Shown piece by piece: positions 39,237 through 50,929 of a stretch of DNA of 64,000 nt; within the stretch, counting starts at the first letter, position 1; every line of letters begins with the position of its first letter. The DNA is taken from contig OY101115.1 in assembly GCA_956465555.1 (NCBI GenBank), forward strand, positions 806,001 through 870,000, written 5' to 3'. The notes beneath the pieces were generated by a model. It searched no databases. It was not told the origin of the DNA and saw only the letters and a program-made list of their open reading frames with translations. The position numbers and the translations under genes are program-made. Source of the DNA: Nitzschia sp. pyKryTriq1 (taxonomy: Eukaryota; Bacillariophyta; Bacillariophyceae; Bacillariales; Bacillariaceae).

Positions 39237-39797
39237 ATTGTTGGTTTATTATCGTCCACAAAAATAATAATGTAAGCAGGGTCGGCGGATGGAAAGTGAG
39301 GCGAGAAAAGGCGGAAAGAGCCGAACCGTTGGGCACAAATCGCGGCGATGGCTAAAACAGATGGTGGTCGGAGTTGATCTTGCGATTTCCATCATCTCGT
39401 CGGCTTTCTGCATGCACCGCAAAAAGTATCTTTCAACGTGGTGGCGGCCTTTGATTGGCCGCAGCGGGGCGAACATGTGGAACGCATCTTCTCCGTGGAA
39501 AATACAGAAGACATACGTATTTGATTACTTGAAACAGTATATTATACATATTCTTAATCACTATTTATACATACATATGTGAAGAGGAAAGATGTTTAGT
39601 CGTGTGGATCGGTCGGCGTTTCTCCGATGTTCCATTTCAAAGATCCAAAAAAGCGTGCTTCGAAGCAGGAAAGAACGATTTTCTGGCTGATGAATTCCAA
39701 TTGACTTGCTCAAAACAATCGAACGACGATTTGCGTCAAGGGAAATAAAGAGTTAAATCGAACAATATTAAACAAGCACCCAAGTATTGGAATCAGC
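39237..39797. other. Divergent spacer, nothing recognised
   Basis: 561 bases between the transporter and FMN reductase starts. AT-rich at 39515-39590; no repeat array or gene found. Confidence 0.5.
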
Positions 39798-40725
39798 ATG
39801 GCGTCTACTGTCGCTTCTCTCACCGTCAAGGAGGTAAATTCAAAGAGTCGTCAGCTCGTGATGAAATTCGAAACTAGTAATGTTATGTGTTAATGTGCGA
39901 CGACCAGATAGTACACTCACGGTTCGATCATTTCATCCTCGTTCGCAGTTCTTCGCTAGCAAAGCAGCCCCCAAAATTGTATCCATATGTGGCAGCCAGC
40001 GAGTGGGGTCGTTCAACAAAATGCTTCATGACTATGCAGTTTCGGTCATGGAATCCAACGGTGCTATTGTTACCCCTATTGATTTGGAGGCCTTGAATCT
40101 TCCACTTTACAACCCGGAACTGGAAGCCAAGGCATTTCCCGCAAGTGCTCAGACTTTCAAAGACAAGTTGATTGAAGCAGGTAAGTAGATGAATGAATGA
40201 ACAAATATTTCCAAACTGCAGTAATTTCATATTGAATATGGCGTAATCTGAAACAATTGTTGACCTTTGCTACATCACTATGCATCAGATGGAATTTTCA
40301 TCGCATCTCCCGAGTATAACGGCTTGATGTCACCTCTGCTCTACAATTCTATTACTTGGGCAACGCGGGGTGAAGGTGATATGTACGCGGGCTTCAAAGG
40401 AAAATGTGCTTCCGTAATGGCAACAAGCCCGGGGCCAATGGGAGGTCTGAGAATGATTCGTTCGTTGCAACACATGCTTGCGGATATGGGTTCTGTCATT
40501 GTACCAGGAGCAAACGCCATTGGAAGTGCATTCGATGTGTTTGGTAAAGACGGCAAAATTAGCGACGAAGTTGCCATTGCCAAAATCGAGGCGACGTGTG
40601 GAAACTTAGTACATTTCTGTCGATACGAAGCCAATCGTGAGGCCGACTGTGCCATCTACCAAGAAATTAAGCATTTGACAACCATGGGAGAGTATGGACA
40701 GGTGGATATTCCTGACCGATACTAA
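39798..40725 (+). CDS. NADPH-dependent FMN reductase family protein
   Basis: Exons 39798-39833, 39949-40180 and 40289-40725 (introns 115 and 108 bases) join to 234 aa. The flavodoxin-like fold is shown by KIVSICGSQRVGSFNKML at the N-terminus (phosphate-binding loop for FMN) and SPEYNGLMSPLLYNSITW, the classical family motif near the flavin ring; both joins are in frame and the second falls just before this motif. Members reduce FMN, quinones, azo dyes or chromate with NAD(P)H. The first exon of 12 codons is short and carries no clear targeting signal. Likely a cytosolic quinone or flavin reductase in redox defence. Confidence 0.88.
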
Positions 40726-40849
40726 AATGCTGGCAGATACTGTATTAATCATATGGATTCCCGTTGCTTATGTAGTGGTGTATCCGAAAGAAAAGTGTAG
40801 AAGTGGCGATGCAGTCCGACACGTACGCAAGATACTTGTGCAGCCATTA

Positions 40850-41587
40850 TTATTCGATAGCTGATGTAGCATCGACCCAATCCACTTCCATCGAACATCC
40901 GCTAGCAATCATCATGTTGGCGACTGGACATCGAATTTCAGTCTGCTCCTTCAGTAGTTCTAGTTGATCAGCAGGCATTGGATCCTTACTACGAGTCTTC
41001 ACTCGAATAAGACCGGTAACACGATGTAATCGAGAGGGAATGGTAGGTGTCTCTTCAATAGGCAGCGAAAGAGCACCACGCTCGTCTCGGACGGCTTCGA
41101 TTTCTTCGAATTCCAACGAATCAATGAGGATTCGAGGTGACATTTGTCGACCCACAAAGAGAGCTGTCGCTTGGGTACAGCCCATCCAGGCTGCCAATAG
41201 AGTCTCGACAGGTTGTGGCGCCGTGTCGCCTCCGCCCATTTTCTTTGGTACGTCGGTACTCAGATTGTGGCCCGTATTCGTTTTGATTTCCACCTTGGAT
41301 CGGCGACCCACCCCATCGAGACGGTACTTCTTGGAGTACTGCTCTTTGTCTTGAGAAGAATCGTCGGGGACAGCAACATCAGTACCGCTTGCAGACGAAA
41401 AGAGAAGACACTTGCCTCGCTGAAACATGTCTCGTCGACTTGAGCCGAGGAGGTGTACTTGCACTACCGGACGATGAAGACTGCGCACCGCCGAAGAATA
41501 AACAGGCCAACTCATGACAGGTTTGTGGTGGTGCGATGAGCAAGAAAAGAAAGTGAACGCAACAAGAGATGAATGGTGTACAATCAT
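40850..41587 (-). CDS. OsmC/Ohr-family protein
   Basis: 245 aa, ATG at 41587. The OsmC fold is marked by GGGDTAPQPVETLLAAWMGC and by RCPVANMMIASGC, which place the two reactive Cys residues about 90 apart. The family reduces organic hydroperoxides (Ohr) or has thiol-dependent peroxidase activity (OsmC). The N-terminal 75 residues are Ser/Arg/His-rich with a hydrophobic start, likely an organelle presequence, probably mitochondrial. Convergent with the FMN reductase gene (124 bases). The family is bacterial in origin, so transfer at some early time is likely but shared by other algae. Confidence 0.85.
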   Translation of the reverse strand: MIVHHSSLVAFTFFSCSSHHHKPVMSWPVYSSAVRSLHRPVVQVHLLGSSRRDMFQRGKCLLFSSASGTDVAVPDDSSQDKEQYSKKYRLDGVGRRSKVEIKTNTGHNLSTDVPKKMGGGDTAPQPVETLLAAWMGCTQATALFVGRQMSPRILIDSLEFEEIEAVRDERGALSLPIEETPTIPSRLHRVTGLIRVKTRSKDPMPADQLELLKEQTEIRCPVANMMIASGCSMEVDWVDATSAIE

Positions 41588-42487
41588 TCTATGTCGACTT
41601 GGGGTCGCATGGAAAGGACTTTAACAAGAGCTTTGTTTCCTTGCTTGACCGGACTATTCTACCGGTACGCATTCCAATTCGGTTGCAACCAAAAACCAAA
41701 ATACCAAGGCGCCGCCGCTCTCCGCTCTCCGCCCATCAAAAATGAATGATGTCAAAAAAGGAGGATCTTTTCGAGAGATTTTTAGTCCAGGGAGTCGGAC
41801 CTGTTGCAGACTAACGGTACAGTACTACTACTCGTACCGGTACAGTACTACATACGTACGGCCCCCCTGTTTCGCAAGCAGGGCAGGCCTACCATCGCGA
41901 ATCTCTGCATGGACTCATGTACCCCGCCGTGCCACTACGTAGCAGACACCCATTAACGATACTGCGAGCGTGGCACACTTGCGCCTTCTGTACTTAACAT
42001 CAAAGGAAAACCCGCCGGGCCTCTGCTGGGATCGATATCCCGAACTAAGCAAGCCCCCCGGCTAGTAGTGAGATGACAGACGACGCTAAAATGAGCGGTA
42101 GACCAACCAGAGCAGCCTAGGTGCCCGCGAGCCTCTGCCGGGATTGGCATCCCATGCTGGGCAAGCTCAACGACACCGGAGGTAGTTAACAACAACAACA
42201 ACTACATACGTACATACCGGTACACGCACGACGTACGCACGCCGCCGCCCAGCGCGCGCGCGCCACGCCGCCGCACGCGACCGGCCAGCCGATCCACTTT
42301 GAAACTACATAGAGACGATCGACGATCGAAGATGATGGACCACAGCAACAACTTTCAAACTTAATGTTGCAAGCAAGATAGGGAAGGAAGAAGAAGGCTC
42401 TCAGGTGATTGTATTGCAGCCGCTCTCAAGGGAGAGTAGTCTCTGTACGTACAGTAGTAGTAGTGTACAAAAAGGAGCAGTGACGGG
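41588..42487. other. Intergenic spacer with a repeated hairpin
   Basis: 900 bases. GTACCGGTAC words lie at 41815-41860 and 42205-42230, (AAC)n at about 42187-42202, and a GC-rich CGCG tract at 42240-42280. A paired hairpin repeat is listed separately. The 82-codon frame on the minus strand over 41953-42201 crosses that repeat and is not accepted as a gene. Confidence 0.5.
42019..42167. repeat. Two diverged 37-bp copies with hairpin core
   Basis: Copies at 42019-42055 and 42131-42167 share 27 of 37 positions. Both contain GCCTCTGC, then a perfect 5-bp stem GGGAT-loop-ATCCC with a different four-base loop, then GCAAGC. The stem is kept while loop and flank vary, which is the pattern expected of a folded RNA or a protein-binding hairpin. 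No known RNA family was recognised. Confidence 0.55.
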
Positions 42488-44401
42488 ATGAATACCGTGC
42501 ATGAATCGCCCCACTCAGTCATGAAGAATGCCCCTGCTGCTGCTGCTGCTGCTGTTGTCAGCGCTGGTGGTAGCAGTAGTGCCAGTATGGATCCTTCGCC
42601 GCTTCGGCATCGGCCACTCTCTGTCCATTCATCAGTGCACTCTCCCACCCGCAAAGCGTCTCCGTCTCCAGGTCGCAGCAGTACTAAACTCCCTCCATTC
42701 CTGGGACATCCCGAGACGTTTCTGCCGCCCATTTTGGTAGCTCTGACCTGTGCCAAGGTGTTGCTCATGCCGACCTATCGATCGACCGATTTCGATGTTC
42801 ATCGCAACTGGCTGGCGATTACCCACAATTTGCCAATATCCGAGTGGTACTTTGATAATGTCAACGGCACTACCGTCCATACTCTGGATTACCCGCCAGC
42901 ATTTGCCTTTTTTGAATGGATTCTCGCCAACAATCCTCTGACGTCACGTCTCTTCCCTTCTAATTTTGAAACAACAACAACAACAAATTATTTCTATGAT
43001 CGGTGTCTCGACTTGCTTCCAGACGACGACAATACTCCCTCTCCTACGTGTGTTGTCTTTCAGAGAAGCACCGTCATTCTGAGCGATGTCGTGTTGTGGA
43101 TGGGAGCGTGGCTGGCATGTCGGGCCTTTCATCACGGACGACCAATTCATCATGCGACGCTTTGCTTTTTGTTGATTGTACTCAATCCGGGTCTCTTGTG
43201 GCTGGATCACATTCACTTTCAATACAACGGCATGTTGCTGGGGGTATTATTGGCATCACTGGGGTGTTTGATGCAAGGCAGCAATGTACATCCGTTAAGT
43301 TGGGCGTTTGATTTCTATCATTTGGCAGGGGCCGCTCTGTATGCGCTCCTAGTGAATTTGAAGCATTTGTACTTGCCACTGGCACCCGTGTACTTGGTGT
43401 ACATCTTTGGAAAGTATTGTTTTGTGGACGAGGGGCGGCGGTTCTCGATCCAAAAGTTCTTGGGTGTGGCAGTCGTCACAGCGAGTACGCTGATACTTCC
43501 TTGGGTGCCATTCTTGCTGCAAGAGCACCCGAAAGAGCAACTGCTACAAATCGTAGCACGGCTCTTTCCCTTTGGCAGAGGACTCGTACATGACTACTGG
43601 GCGGCCAATGTATGGGCGTTTTTCTCGTTGGCAGACAAAGTGGTGCGCTTTTTAGCGGCAAGAATACCCAGCAGCATGATGCCGATTCGACGACTGCCCG
43701 AACCGACACCCATGGTGTGCGCCACTTGCCTGTTGGTTTCAATTCTACCGGGTCTGGTGGTCATTTCCCGACGACGCAGCAAGACGAAGTTGTTGCAAGT
43801 GGTCGTATACACTTCCATGTGTTCCTTCATGTTGGCCTACCATGTTCATGAAAAGGCGATTTTGACGGCGCTGATACCCCTCACACTTCTGGTCGAAGAC
43901 CGAGGAGACCGGGATCGTGGACGAATGCACAACTTTTTGTTTTGGCAAGCGTCCTTGTGGGGACTGCTCGGACTCTTTCCTCTCTTGTTTCGTCCCACGG
44001 AACTTGTCTTCAAAGTCAGTTCTTATTTTGCGTATTTGGAAATGGCATCCTATCTCATGACCACACCTCCCATGTGGATTGTACAACAACAACAATTGTC
44101 CTCCGCCACTGTGGGAGTAGTCATTGGGATTTTGGAATTCTTGCCCAGTCATGGCAATAAATGGGAATTCTTACCGCTCCTGTTGACGTCAATTATATGT
44201 GCTCATGGACTGATTGGATGCTGGGTGTTTTCCATGTATCTGTTGGTGCACAATGAAAAGGGCATATTTCAAGCCAAAGCACCGACGACGACGAGCGCAA
44301 CGTCGCTCGACGGGGGTGCCAGTCTCGGTTGCGACGATGACGACGACGGCTCATGCCAAGCAACATTGATGGATGCTGCACACAGTATTGTGGCCACGTA
44401 G
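42488..44401 (+). CDS. ALG8: ALG8-type alpha-1,3-glucosyltransferase
   Basis: 637 aa, intronless, ATG at 42488. After about 75 residues of Ala/Ser/Pro-rich leader (Ala run from a CTG repeat) comes the ALG6/ALG8 multi-pass core with about 12 membrane segments. Diagnostic stretches are TDFDVHRNWLAITHNLPISEWY, TLDYPPAFAFFEW, HFQYNGMLLGVLLAS, LKHLYLPLAP and RLFPFGRGLVHDYWAANVWA; the last is characteristic of ALG8 rather than ALG6. The enzyme adds the second glucose from dolichyl-phosphate-glucose to the lipid-linked oligosaccharide in the ER lumen before N-glycosylation. A luminal loop of about 40 residues (Asn/Thr-rich, around 160) is longer than usual. The tail is acidic and variable. Confidence 0.93.
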   Translation: MNTVHESPHSVMKNAPAAAAAAVVSAGGSSSASMDPSPLRHRPLSVHSSVHSPTRKASPSPGRSSTKLPPFLGHPETFLPPILVALTCAKVLLMPTYRSTDFDVHRNWLAITHNLPISEWYFDNVNGTTVHTLDYPPAFAFFEWILANNPLTSRLFPSNFETTTTTNYFYDRCLDLLPDDDNTPSPTCVVFQRSTVILSDVVLWMGAWLACRAFHHGRPIHHATLCFLLIVLNPGLLWLDHIHFQYNGMLLGVLLASLGCLMQGSNVHPLSWAFDFYHLAGAALYALLVNLKHLYLPLAPVYLVYIFGKYCFVDEGRRFSIQKFLGVAVVTASTLILPWVPFLLQEHPKEQLLQIVARLFPFGRGLVHDYWAANVWAFFSLADKVVRFLAARIPSSMMPIRRLPEPTPMVCATCLLVSILPGLVVISRRRSKTKLLQVVVYTSMCSFMLAYHVHEKAILTALIPLTLLVEDRGDRDRGRMHNFLFWQASLWGLLGLFPLLFRPTELVFKVSSYFAYLEMASYLMTTPPMWIVQQQQLSSATVGVVIGILEFLPSHGNKWEFLPLLLTSIICAHGLIGCWVFSMYLLVHNEKGIFQAKAPTTTSATSLDGGASLGCDDDDDGSCQATLMDAAHSIVAT

Positions 44402-44546
44402 TTGATTGGGGTAAAACTCATACCTGGTACTGTAGGTAGTATAGTATATCTTGAGCTATGGCGCTATGTAAGAATGTGGCTATTGCCGTAGTGCTACTGG
44501 TAATGGCGTCCCCTTGGGTGCTGACTTACTCCAGTCGCTTCCTTAT

Positions 44547-47124
44547 TTAGAGTGGCTTTCCAATCGATTCCAAAATCTTGTTCAACGTTTTGGACGGATT
44601 CATGGCCTTGGTTACCTTCTCCTGATCAAGCAAGTAGTACCCGCCCAAGTCAACGGGTTCTCCCTGGCAAGTCTTGAATTCTTCGATGATATCTGGACGA
44701 GCCTTTGCCAACGCCTCAAACATGGGCTTGAAGGCAGGATCCTCTTGCGACAAAAAGTCAGCCCAGTACAAGGTCACGTAAAAGTTGGTGGCCCGATTAT
44801 CGATTTGATTGACCGCACGTGAAGGGGATCTTCGGTTTTCCAGAATACGACCGACAGCCTTGTTGAGGCATTCACCCAAGAGAGTCGCCTTGGCGTTTTT
44901 GGTGTTTTCTCCAAGTTGCTCAAAGGCAACAGCCAATGCAAGGTATTCTCCCAAACTATCCCATCGCAAGTGACCTTCCTTCACAAACTGCTCCACGTGC
45001 TTGGGAGCAGAACCACCGGCTCCCGTCTCATAAAGACCTCCACCCGCCAAGAGAGGAACAATCGACAACATCTTTGCCGAAGTACCAAGTTCCAAAATAG
45101 GGAACAGATCTGTCAAGTAGTCACGAAGAACATTTCCAGTCACTGAAATCGTATCCTTGCCAGCTGTCGCACGTTCCATCGTAACACGAATGGCATCCAC
45201 GGGCTTCATGATGGCAATATCCAAGCCCGACAAGTCGTAGTCGTTGAGGTAGGTATTGACCTTTTCAATGAGAGATCTATCATGGGCACGATTTTTGTCC
45301 AACCAAAAGATTACACGATCTCCAGTGGCCCGCCCACGAGAGACAGCCAATCGGACCCAATCGCGAATGGGTTCGTCTTTGGTTTGGCACATTCTCCAAA
45401 TGTCACCCTTTTCCACTCGATGTTCAAAATACACCTCGCCAGTATTCTTATCCGTTACGGTCATGGTACCCTCCTCTTGCATTTCAAACGTTTTATCGTG
45501 ACTTCCATATTCTTCCGCCTTGCGAGCCATGAGACCGACGTTGCTCACACTTCCCATGGTCGCGACATCAAACTGAAAAAGGGACGAACAAAATGGAGGG
45601 TGAGATCTTTTTGAAAGCAATCCAGGATACAGGAACATTTCAAAATTCAACAGGACGGACCTGACCGTTGGTTTTGACATAATTGATGCACTCTTGGTAA
45701 ATGGTAGAATAGCATCGATCCGGGATGACACACTTGCAGTCTTCTAGTTCATTGAGCTTGTTCCACATTTTCCCGGAATCACGAATTACGACGGGCATAC
45801 TGGCATCAATGATAATATCGTTGGGCGCGTGCAAATTGGTTATTCCCTTGTCAGAGTTGACCATGGCCAACCAGGGTTGATCTTCGTAGCAGGCATCAAA
45901 GTCGGCAATGATTTGGGCGGCAGTCTCTGCATCGAGTTTGGCCTTGACAACTTCAAAGATAGAAGCGAGTCCATTGTTGGGATTTGCACCGATTTCCTTA
46001 AGTTTGTCTCCATGTTTCGCAAAAGCATCTTTGAAATAGACACGAATACAAGCTCCAAACATGATGGGGTCCGAAACCTTCATCATGGTCGCCTTGAGAT
46101 GCAGACTGAACAAGATCTCGGTATCCTTGGCATCCTCAATTTCTTCTTCATAAAAGTCTTGCAACTGACGAACACTCATAAATGAAGCATCAATAACTTC
46201 TCCTGCCTCCAACGGGGTACTCTCCTTCAACACTTTGGGTTTTCCCCCCTTGGGGGTAAACTCAATGACGACGTCAGTCTCTGCTTTCATCGTCGCCGAT
46301 TGTTCCGATCCATAAAAATCTCCGCTCTTCATTGTGGCAACATGGGTACGACTGGCTCGGGACCACAATCCCATGCGATGAGGATTCTTTTGGGCATATG
46401 CCTTGACGGGAGGAGCGACTCGACGGTCGGAATTTCCTTCGCGGAGCACTGGATTGACTGCACTTCCCATGACCGAGGCATACCGGGCCTGGATTTCTCG
46501 GTCCGCGTCATCCTTGGGTTCCCTCGGGTACAAAGGGACATCATATCCCTTGGCGCGCAACTCGGCAATACAATCTTCTAGTTGGTTGAGGGGAGCACTA
46601 ATGTTTGGAAGCTTAATGATATTCGCTTCCGGAGTTTTTGCAAGCTCGCCCAAATACGCCAAGTTGTCAGGGACACGTTGGCTTTCCTTGAGCTTCTCAG
46701 GGAAGAGCGCCAAGACACGTCCAGAGACACTAATATCACAGGGAATCAAGTCAATGCCCGCCAATGATCCAATCTAAAAAAGAAAGGAAGAACGAAAAAA
46801 GAAAGCGTGAATATAGGACAACAAGAATGGGAATGAAATATTTTGCTTCTTGGTCTGTGCTGCTTCAAGACGCACCTTGGCGACTGCGGGGTACAGACTG
46901 TAGGTAGCTAGAGCCGGAGCTTCATCGGTTTCCGTGTAAATGATGCTTCCCTGTGCTCCCTGCAAAGGCGTGTGGGGATGGTGGGACGTAGGCGGGGGCG
47001 GCACAGTGACCGTCGACATCCAAAGGGGCAGTGGTTGACGACGAGACACGGCCAAGCGTGAGACTGGACCACCACCAACGACACGCCTGGAAAGAGCTGC
47101 CACGGCAACTCGGGTGAAAATCAT
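44547..47124 (-). CDS. Monomeric-type NADP isocitrate dehydrogenase, mitochondrial presequence
   Basis: Exons 47124-46876, 46773-45661 and 45572-44547 (introns 102 and 88 bases) join in phase to 795 aa; an in-frame ATG at 47256 would add 44. The core starts [21 protein letters not shown] and continues through [34 protein letters not shown] and [25 protein letters not shown] to a normal end, matching the about 740-residue monomeric (IDH-II) enzyme of bacteria and not the dimeric eukaryotic one. The join QFDVATMG restores that motif. It converts isocitrate to 2-oxoglutarate and CO2 with NADP. The first 40 residues (Arg/Val/Ala/Ser-rich, no acid) look like a mitochondrial presequence. Confidence 0.92.
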
Positions 47125-48014
47125 CTGGGGCAGAGTAACGTAAACAAAGGAGAGAGATATGCTAGAGTGGGATGACCGAGAGTCGACAATCTCACGGACG
47201 GATGTTGTGGTCGTTGGATTACACCTTGGAGATGCTCGAGCGAGGGAAGGTGTCATGTGCGTTTTCTTCTCCGCGATGATGGCCGTAACGATGGCCGATG
47301 GGGAAAGGATTGAGGATCCTTTTGCGCGGTGAAGACAAAAGGGTTCTCATTTTTATCGATCATTGGGTTATTATTTTTTGGAGTGAAGAACAACATGTGA
47401 ATGTCGCAGTTGCGGTTGAAGAAGGCTAAATATATCGCAAAAAGCGTTCTTTTGAATTTTCCGTGTGACCGGACAGACGATGATCCTGCAGACTGGCACC
47501 TGGCACAGACTGCATACACGTATGTACCGGTGTGTACCACCATATGCACAGTACTGTACGGGTACAGTACAGTACACGCACTGACAGACGTCCGAAAATC
47601 AGCAACTATGACTCAACTGACTCGATTTGAGTGAGTCAGCCATGCATGGTCAGCAAAGGGTTATTATTTGAGAGCGAGCGCAGGTTCTGCCGGCAGAAAA
47701 AATTTGGGGAAGCCCATCGACCATGACGATGAAGAGAGGAGTCAAGCATGGACGATGGAAGTTCCGAAGAAAACAAAGAAGATGAGCGTTGCCACGTTGT
47801 GAATGGATCATTCGAATAACTAAAACTCTTCCTTCTTGCTTGCCCAGTCAAGGCAAGGCTGCGGTGCGCTCGTACTCCTGCGCTGCTACCACTATCTCAT
47901 TTGCGAGGGCATGGAAGTGTAATAGTGAGTGAGAAAATAATCATCATCATCGTCATCAGCGGCATCTTGCAAGTAAGCCGCTTTGGGGAACACCACGAAA
48001 AAGGCAGCTGAAAC
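47125..48014. other. Divergent spacer, IDH and RING genes
   Basis: 890 bases. Contains GTAC-rich words at 47520-47580 (GTACCGGTGTGTACC, GTACAGTACAGTACAC). A CDS extension to 47256 is possible for the IDH. Nothing else recognised. Confidence 0.5.
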
Positions 48015-48957
48015 ATGTCGTCGCAACGGATCGTCACGGCAGTCGTGACCTTCTTTGCTGGGGTCGGCGTGATCATCGGTGTCGTCCTGGTTGTGTACGC
48101 CGTGTCCTATCTGGCAGATCGTTTCTCGTGCATGGGTGAGGGATCTCTGACAGAAGAAGAGTTCGAAGAGCGTCAAAACGCTTCCGAATTCACGATTCAA
48201 TCTGGTTTGGCAGGACTCTTGACCAACGAAAGGAACCAAATTTATCGGGCATTGTTTGACAAGCGATCATTTCCCTACCACAAGGCACCCACAGAAGATG
48301 AGAAAGTTACTGGCAAGGGTGAAAAGGCGGTGGATCTAGAGGCACAAACAACAGGTAATGAAACTGAAAAGGAATCGGTGGACAATCATGAAGATGATGA
48401 CGACAATGATGATGAGGCATCGGGAGAACTATCTGTTGACAATGTCAATGCTCCTACCTGCAGTATCTGTCTCAATGAATACCGTAAGTGTAGTGGCGGT
48501 TCTTTGCTTCTACAAGTAACTTTGTCTCGTTGTAGATATCCAGCCTAATTCTCACCCGACCTTCTTGATTCATCTCGACGTAGACAATGGAGACAAGGTG
48601 ATTGTAGGAACCGCCTGCTCCCACATGTTTCACTACGATTGTTGTATGCAATGGGTATACAAAGGAAATGATCACTGTCCGTATTGTCGTGAGAATATGA
48701 TCTCTGCCCAAGAATTTTGTGCCACTGCACTTGAGGTGGTTGGTGAAGAACGAGTCGGAAAGCTGAAGAAGATCAATCGAGATGCCGCACGCCGGGTGGC
48801 TGCACTCACTGCCTCTGGCACACGAACCATTCAGGATGTTGTACCGCCAGTAGGCCAGAGACCGATATCTGACGTAGACGATCCAGCTGAGGTATTAGTG
48901 ACAGCACCTAGCTCAGGCGAAGTGGAACCTACTACAACCTCACTGGAGGCGGAGTAA
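48015..48957 (+). CDS. Membrane-anchored RING-H2 E3 ubiquitin ligase
   Basis: Exons 48015-48483 and 48584-48957 (intron 100 bases) join to 280 aa; the intron lies inside the RING and the join is needed to complete it. One membrane segment (about 9-32) is followed by an acidic, low-complexity middle and then the RING: CSICLNEY, then CSHMFHYDCCMQW and CPYC, giving the C-H-H-C spacing of RING-H2. Such proteins recruit a ubiquitin-loaded E2 to membrane-proximal targets. The C-terminal tail is helical, then Thr/Ser/Glu-rich. Substrate unknown. Confidence 0.88.
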
Positions 48958-49138
48958 ACGTAACGTGAAATTTTCAATTTTGAGTGGTCATTTTCTTTGC
49001 GAAATTATGTTTTAATATAGTATGTGTACCCTTGTTATAGAGCAATTCGTTCCTACGTTCTAGCGCCATGCAAAGTCATGATTTCATTTCGTGAGTAACT
49101 GTTGTATTATCTTCCTCATTGTTGATCAACCACTATCG

Positions 49139-50929
49139 CTATCTTTTGTCCGTGTCATTCTCTTCAGCTTCAGCATCGCCATCCACAGTGCTGGCATCTC
49201 CATCGGACGAGGCCTCCTTGATGGTATCTCGTACAATACCGGTCAAATTGCGGCTCGATCCACCTCCCACGTAACCTGACAAATCCATGCTACCCATGCT
49301 TCCCATGGAGCCGGCCGAAAAGCGCGCAGAAACAGAATCCTGGTAGGCATTGCCGGCTTCCCAATCAATGGTGGCTTGCGAATCATGAAAGTTTTGCGAC
49401 ATTTGTTGCAAGTTGATACTAGAGCGGCGGTTTTGAGAAAAGGTATACTGTTGACGATCTTGTAGATCGGCTTCCTCCTCTTCTTCACTCGATTCAAAGT
49501 CATCCCAATCTTCTTCGCTCGAATCATCCGGATTTTGAGTAACCAGCCCAAGTCGCATGCGCTTGGCAATCTCGTTAGTGGACAGGGTCGCCAAGCTCAC
49601 GCTGTCCCGTCGATGGACATACTGGTTCTTGTAAGCCGGACTACGATTGATGACTTGTAGCTTTTCGCCATCCACCAGGATGCATCCCGCCAACGCTTGT
49701 GAACCTTGATTGTGATCTTTGGAGGTACTAAAGACGGTAAAGACGCGAGCACCCTTGCTGACGGCGACACCTTCCGCGTGGGCTTCGTGCGCCCGCATAA
49801 TATAGGAAAATCCTTGCTGTTGTAAAAAGTCTGTGACGGCCTTGTTCCCAAAGCAAATCGCACCACCGCCACGCAAGGATTCTCCAAATCCTGTTTCAGG
49901 ATCTACACTGTGCTGTTCTTGATCTTCCGAGGCTGGGTCGCTCCAAATACAGTCACTTGCGACTTGTTGATAAGCATCGTCTTCATGCTCGTACGGCGGG
50001 TTGATTCCGGCCACTTTGGGGACGTTTAGAATATCTTGGATGCGAGTCGTATCCCTGGCTACAGGGCGGGGAATCCCTCCATGCACACAAAAAATGTCTT
50101 GATCGACAACTCCGCACAAGGGAAGACGATCAAAGACTTGATTACACGCCTCCCAGATGCGGTATCCAATATCGTCTCCGAATCGAGAACGACACTGATA
50201 GATAAAGCTACGCTCACCGTAATGTTCTTCCCACCCATTGACATCGCGAGTTTCGTGATTGCCTCGCAACAAGTAGACTTTGTCGGGCAGCTGAAGTTTC
50301 ATAGCCAAGAGATAGGCTGTGACTTCCAAACAGGACATGCCTCGATCGACATAATCACCGAGGAACAAAAAGTTTCCTGCGGTCAGACCCATGCCCAGCC
50401 TCCAGATGTTATCACTAAAGAAATGCAAATCTTCGAGGTTGCCATGAATATCTCCGAAAATGTAGGCTGGACTCTGCAAGTAGACAACCCGCGGCTCCCG
50501 CTCCAAGACGTGTCGAACCTTCTGGCACAACTTGAAGAGATCCTTGGCAAACTGGTCACTATTCAAGTAATCCAAGTGAGAGGAAGGCGACTGAAACATG
50601 TCCAAAATACGAATCGCCAAGGGGTGGTTGGCATAATCATTTTCTACGGCGGGGAGGGCCGCCATGACCTGTTGGGTGCAAATGCTAGCGTTTCGCCCCA
50701 TGCGTTCCCGAGTGGGCCGCAGGACCGGACGCTCGTGGCGTCGACCAGTGCCAGTTTTATCCACCTGGTGGATGATTTGGGCGTCAGGGTTCATCTGGCG
50801 GCGTTTCGGAGTGGTGCGAGAGGCTTGAACCGCTGATTCCAACTGGTTGGTGAGCGACATGATTTTCTCCTGCAAGCGAGCGATTTCCTCATCTTTATCT
50901 TGAACGTCTTTGGCTACTAGTTCCGACAT
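49139..50929 (-). CDS. PPP-family Ser/Thr protein phosphatase
   Basis: 596 aa, ATG at 50929, intronless. Residues 8-35 form a coiled coil. The catalytic core has GDIHG (159-163), GDYVDRG (191-197) and GNHE (223-226), plus later VHGG and MRAHE, so all metal ligands are present. The end of the core reads [13 protein letters not shown] where the family usually has FSAPNY, so the loop contacted by inhibitors and regulators differs. A C-terminal extension of about 150 residues is acidic and Ser-rich, without EF hands or TPRs. It does not fit PP1, PP2A, PP2B or PP5 cleanly and is best called a protist-type PPP. Confidence 0.9.
   Translation of the reverse strand: MSELVAKDVQDKDEEIARLQEKIMSLTNQLESAVQASRTTPKRRQMNPDAQIIHQVDKTGTGRRHERPVLRPTRERMGRNASICTQQVMAALPAVENDYANHPLAIRILDMFQSPSSHLDYLNSDQFAKDLFKLCQKVRHVLEREPRVVYLQSPAYIFGDIHGNLEDLHFFSDNIWRLGMGLTAGNFLFLGDYVDRGMSCLEVTAYLLAMKLQLPDKVYLLRGNHETRDVNGWEEHYGERSFIYQCRSRFGDDIGYRIWEACNQVFDRLPLCGVVDQDIFCVHGGIPRPVARDTTRIQDILNVPKVAGINPPYEHEDDAYQQVASDCIWSDPASEDQEQHSVDPETGFGESLRGGGAICFGNKAVTDFLQQQGFSYIMRAHEAHAEGVAVSKGARVFTVFSTSKDHNQGSQALAGCILVDGEKLQVINRSPAYKNQYVHRRDSVSLATLSTNEIAKRMRLGLVTQNPDDSSEEDWDDFESSEEEEEADLQDRQQYTFSQNRRSSINLQQMSQNFHDSQATIDWEAGNAYQDSVSARFSAGSMGSMGSMDLSGYVGGGSSRNLTGIVRDTIKEASSDGDASTVDGDAEAEENDTDKR

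Noticed and set aside
39289-39582. 97-codon frame between the transporter and FMN reductase
   Set aside because: No conserved motif, AT-rich end without codon bias, and it overlaps the divergent promoter region.
42019-42167. tRNA, 5S rRNA or snRNA
   Set aside because: The stem-loop is 5 bp with a 4-base loop, no cloverleaf, B box or Sm-type site fits, and the match to 5S was only a few words.
41953-42201. 82-codon open frame over the hairpin repeat on the minus strand
   Set aside because: No known domain; the similarity of its two halves comes from the DNA repeat, and conservation favours the stem over codon pattern.
47253-47549. 98-codon minus-strand frame upstream of the IDH
   Set aside because: Low similarity to anything, lies in the promoter side and crosses GTAC words.
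50036-50836. 266-codon open frame on the plus strand
   Set aside because: Antisense to the phosphatase core, which holds GDIHG, GDYVDRG and GNHE.
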